From Piezodorus guildinii (lineage: Eukaryota > Arthropoda > Insecta > Hemiptera > Pentatomidae): a stretch of DNA of 64,000 bases. The translations under genes were made by a program, and so were the position numbers. This document shows positions 62,077 to 64,000 of this stretch, piece after piece; the first letter of the stretch is position 1; every line of letters starts with the position of its first letter. The DNA is taken from positions 161,992,366-162,056,365 of the forward strand of contig CM041295.1 in assembly GCA_023052935.1 (NCBI GenBank). Reading direction: 5' to 3'. Below the pieces are notes generated by a model, which worked only from the letters and a program-made list of their open reading frames with translations, ran no database searches and had not been told where the DNA came from.

Positions 62077-62845
62077 TTAATACAGTAGGTCCCGAGGCCA
62101 CCTTCTTTTCAGTCGCCTTGGAGGGTTATCAGGGATATCTGAGGAAGATAAATTACGGACAAGTGGGTATGTATGGGCAGGGAGTTTAGAATGGAAAGAG
62201 GAGTATCTATCACGGGCTATGTCTGCAACAAATGGGATGTTTAGGTCATTATGGAGGATTTGATTTGTGACAAAATAAGGAGCATTCAGGATTTTGCGAA
62301 GGATTTTGGATTGTAAGGACTGGATGCGGGAGGAATTAGATGGTTTCGTAGAGCCCCAAAGCTCGATTCCATATGTCCAAATAGGTCTGATAATTGTGAT
62401 GTAGATGAGTCTTTTGTAATGTGCTGGAAGTTTTGAACGTTTGTCTAGTAAGTGTTGTAGTAACGATATCTTCGAGCAGTTTCTTGTCGTTTTAGTCTTG
62501 TGTGAGGATTCCAAGTAAGGCGCTTGTCAAGATGGAGACCTAGGTATCGGATTTGTTCTACAGAAGTAAGGGTAATGTTATAAAAGGATACTGGGGGGCA
62601 GGAAGTCATCGGTTTACGACGAAGGGTAAAGGTGATTTGGTGGGATTTGTTGGGATTTATTTTAATCCTCCAATTTTGACACCATTCTTCAATGGCTTTG
62701 ATGTGGGACTGAAGGGTTTGGGATGCAGTAGTTGGATCATTATGGACTGATAAAACACACGTGTCATCAGCATAAGTATTGAGGACAGTGCGAGAATAAA
62801 TAAAAATAAAATGGTTTTCTACTAATGTGTAGGCCTCTCCTGAAG
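62077..62845 (-). pseudogene. 5'-truncated jockey-type LINE, same family as 23230-28185
   Basis: The minus strand enters at YADDTCVLSV near 62775, continues IRYLGLHLDKRLTWNPHTRL, shifts frame near 62475, and ends with PPRRLKRRWPRDLLY at 62080. This matches the C-terminal end of ORF2 at 27380-28039 closely. Confidence 0.8.
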
Positions 62846-62885
62846 GAGGAATAGTCTTGATCGGTGACCAGCCGTACCTTCTGGA

Positions 62886-63995
62886 TTATGAGTTCGCCGC
62901 TGATTTTTCAATATCTTGGCATTTTAATTCCCAATATTTTCGGTCTTCTGTTTTCCAATGCCAAAATATTCCTTCTTGTTTCTTAATTTCGTCCGACCAT
63001 CTTTTGAGTTGCCCTCCTTGCTTACGTTGCTTTCCAAGAGGTGTCCATTCGGTAATTGCCTTGCTCCACCTGGGGTCTTTTCTTCGCATTAAATGGCCAG
63101 CCCATTCCCATTTCAGCTTCCTTATACAACCCACAGCATCCCTCACCAAAGTGGTCTCTCTCAGAGTCGTATTTTTTACTTTATGCTTTAAATTCACATT
63201 TGTCATACTCCTCTCCATTCTTCTTTGCCAAACGTTAATTATTCTTTCGTGAGATTTAGTGAGGGACCATGTCTGGCTTCCATAAGTCAAAGTTGAGAGA
63301 ATGCAGGTATTGAATACTAACCTTTTCCATTTAATTTCGGTGGAGCTTTTCATTAAGTTTTTGAAGACCCAAAATATTTTCCAGCAAGAGGCAATCCGTT
63401 TTTGAATTTCTTTGGAAAGGCGGTCATCGAATGAAATGGTCTGTCCTAGGTAAGTAATGTCTTTGACTAATTCTATTTTTGCGACAGCATTTTCTATTTT
63501 GGATATATTTTCTGAATTTGTCATTATTCTAGTTTTGGATAAATTCATCACAAGACCAACCTGACCACACACTCTCTCCAAGTCCTTCAGCATTTCTATT
63601 AACTCGTCCTGGGTACTTGATATCAACACTATGTCGTCTGCAAAATTTAGATGATTTAATTTGTTTTCGTGGATATTAATTCCTTTGGTTTGCCATTCCA
63701 AGTTTCTAAGAGCGAATTCTAGGACCGCTATAAAGAGAGTTGGAGAGAGAGGGTCGCCTTGCCTAACTCCCTTTTTTACAGGAAATATAGGTCCTTTAAT
63801 GTATGTTTCAACATAGGCGATGTTATCACTGTATAGTTCAGTAATTATAGAAATGTATTTTTCTGCCACGCCTAAGTGTTTCAAAGCTGAAAATATACTG
63901 TCATGCTTGAGGCTGTCAAAAGCTTTAGTGAAGTCAACAATTGCTAGATACAGAGTAATATTATACTCTTTTGATTTTTCTATTAACTGGTTCAC
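62886..63995 (-). CDS. RTE-like LINE reverse transcriptase, open, continues beyond the window
   Basis: The frame is open for 369 codons to the window edge. RT motifs: LAIVDFTKAFDSLKHDSIFS (catalytic Asp), GVRQGDPLSPTLFIAVLEFA, LNFADDIVLISSTQDELIEM (catalytic FADD), GLVMNLSKTRIMTNSE, ITYLGQTISF. The C-terminal part has RKLKWEWAGHLMRRKDPRWS and ends CQDIEKSAANS. The intact frame suggests a young copy. The endonuclease would lie beyond 64000. Confidence 0.9.
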   Translation of the reverse strand: MNQLIEKSKEYNITLYLAIVDFTKAFDSLKHDSIFSALKHLGVAEKYISIITELYSDNIAYVETYIKGPIFPVKKGVRQGDPLSPTLFIAVLEFALRNLEWQTKGINIHENKLNHLNFADDIVLISSTQDELIEMLKDLERVCGQVGLVMNLSKTRIMTNSENISKIENAVAKIELVKDITYLGQTISFDDRLSKEIQKRIASCWKIFWVFKNLMKSSTEIKWKRLVFNTCILSTLTYGSQTWSLTKSHERIINVWQRRMERSMTNVNLKHKVKNTTLRETTLVRDAVGCIRKLKWEWAGHLMRRKDPRWSKAITEWTPLGKQRKQGGQLKRWSDEIKKQEGIFWHWKTEDRKYWELKCQDIEKSAANS

Positions 63996-64000
63996 AGTGT

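Noticed and set aside
1..64000. tRNA, rRNA, CRISPR array or bacterial operon
   Set aside because: No cloverleaf or rRNA-like block seen on either strand; repeats here are transposon termini, microsatellites or tandem units inside the Polinton ends, without spacer structure.

Overview
The window is AT-rich nuclear DNA from an animal, most likely an arthropod. The evidence is a dense mix of arthropod-style transposons (Polinton/Maverick, Ty3/gypsy, mariner, jockey-, CR1- and RTE-like LINEs), spliceosomal introns, and TATA plus TCA(G/T)T-type core promoters. I see no bacterial genes, rRNA, tRNA or CRISPR.

Host gene. Under the transposons lies one plus-strand gene, visible as 12 short exons between 6895 and 54054. 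Every exon has AG and GT borders, is a multiple of 3 nt (57 to 168 nt), and starts and ends in phase 1. They join into one 453-codon open frame, open at both ends. The early exons are basic. At least five later exons (22378, 29560, 48880, 49436, 49596) open with the same short motif, V/I-I/F-I-(D/N)-(S/T), followed by acidic Ser/Thr-rich sequence. This looks like repeated exon duplication, and the motif resembles a SUMO-interacting motif. I do not recognise the protein.

Introns. 1-6.4 kb holds a decayed mariner, a CR1-like LINE, a 2.9-kb inverted-repeat element and a LINE scrap. 9.23-14.73 kb is a young Ty3/gypsy element with an intact Pol. 14.86-15.74 kb is an internally deleted mariner. 16.9-18.6 and 20.5-21.9 kb are broken LINEs. 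23.2-28.2 kb is a jockey-type LINE with both ORFs damaged. 30.2-48.7 kb is a LINE split by a complete 16.4-kb Polinton that itself carries another LINE. 49.8-53.9 kb is an older gypsy on the minus strand. 54.5-64 kb is LINE debris, including a 5'-inverted (twin-primed) insertion.

Polinton (30412-46780). It has a 6-bp GACTTT duplication, terminal inverted repeats of about 1.7-1.9 kb, and all genes on the minus strand: protein-primed DNA polymerase B, packaging ATPase, a DUF8207-like protein, integrase with chromodomain, adenovirus-type protease, a small ORF, a capsid-like protein and an accessory ORF. Polymerase, integrase and accessory ORF are frameshifted; the ATPase, DUF8207-like, protease and capsid-like genes are open. 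Seven transcription units each have a TATA box with an initiator-like TCA motif about 32-36 nt downstream. In six of them the predicted leader is only about 3-17 nt, and the TATA box usually sits on the end of the gene upstream. This virus-like promoter layout and the repeated-exon host gene are the two most interesting things here.
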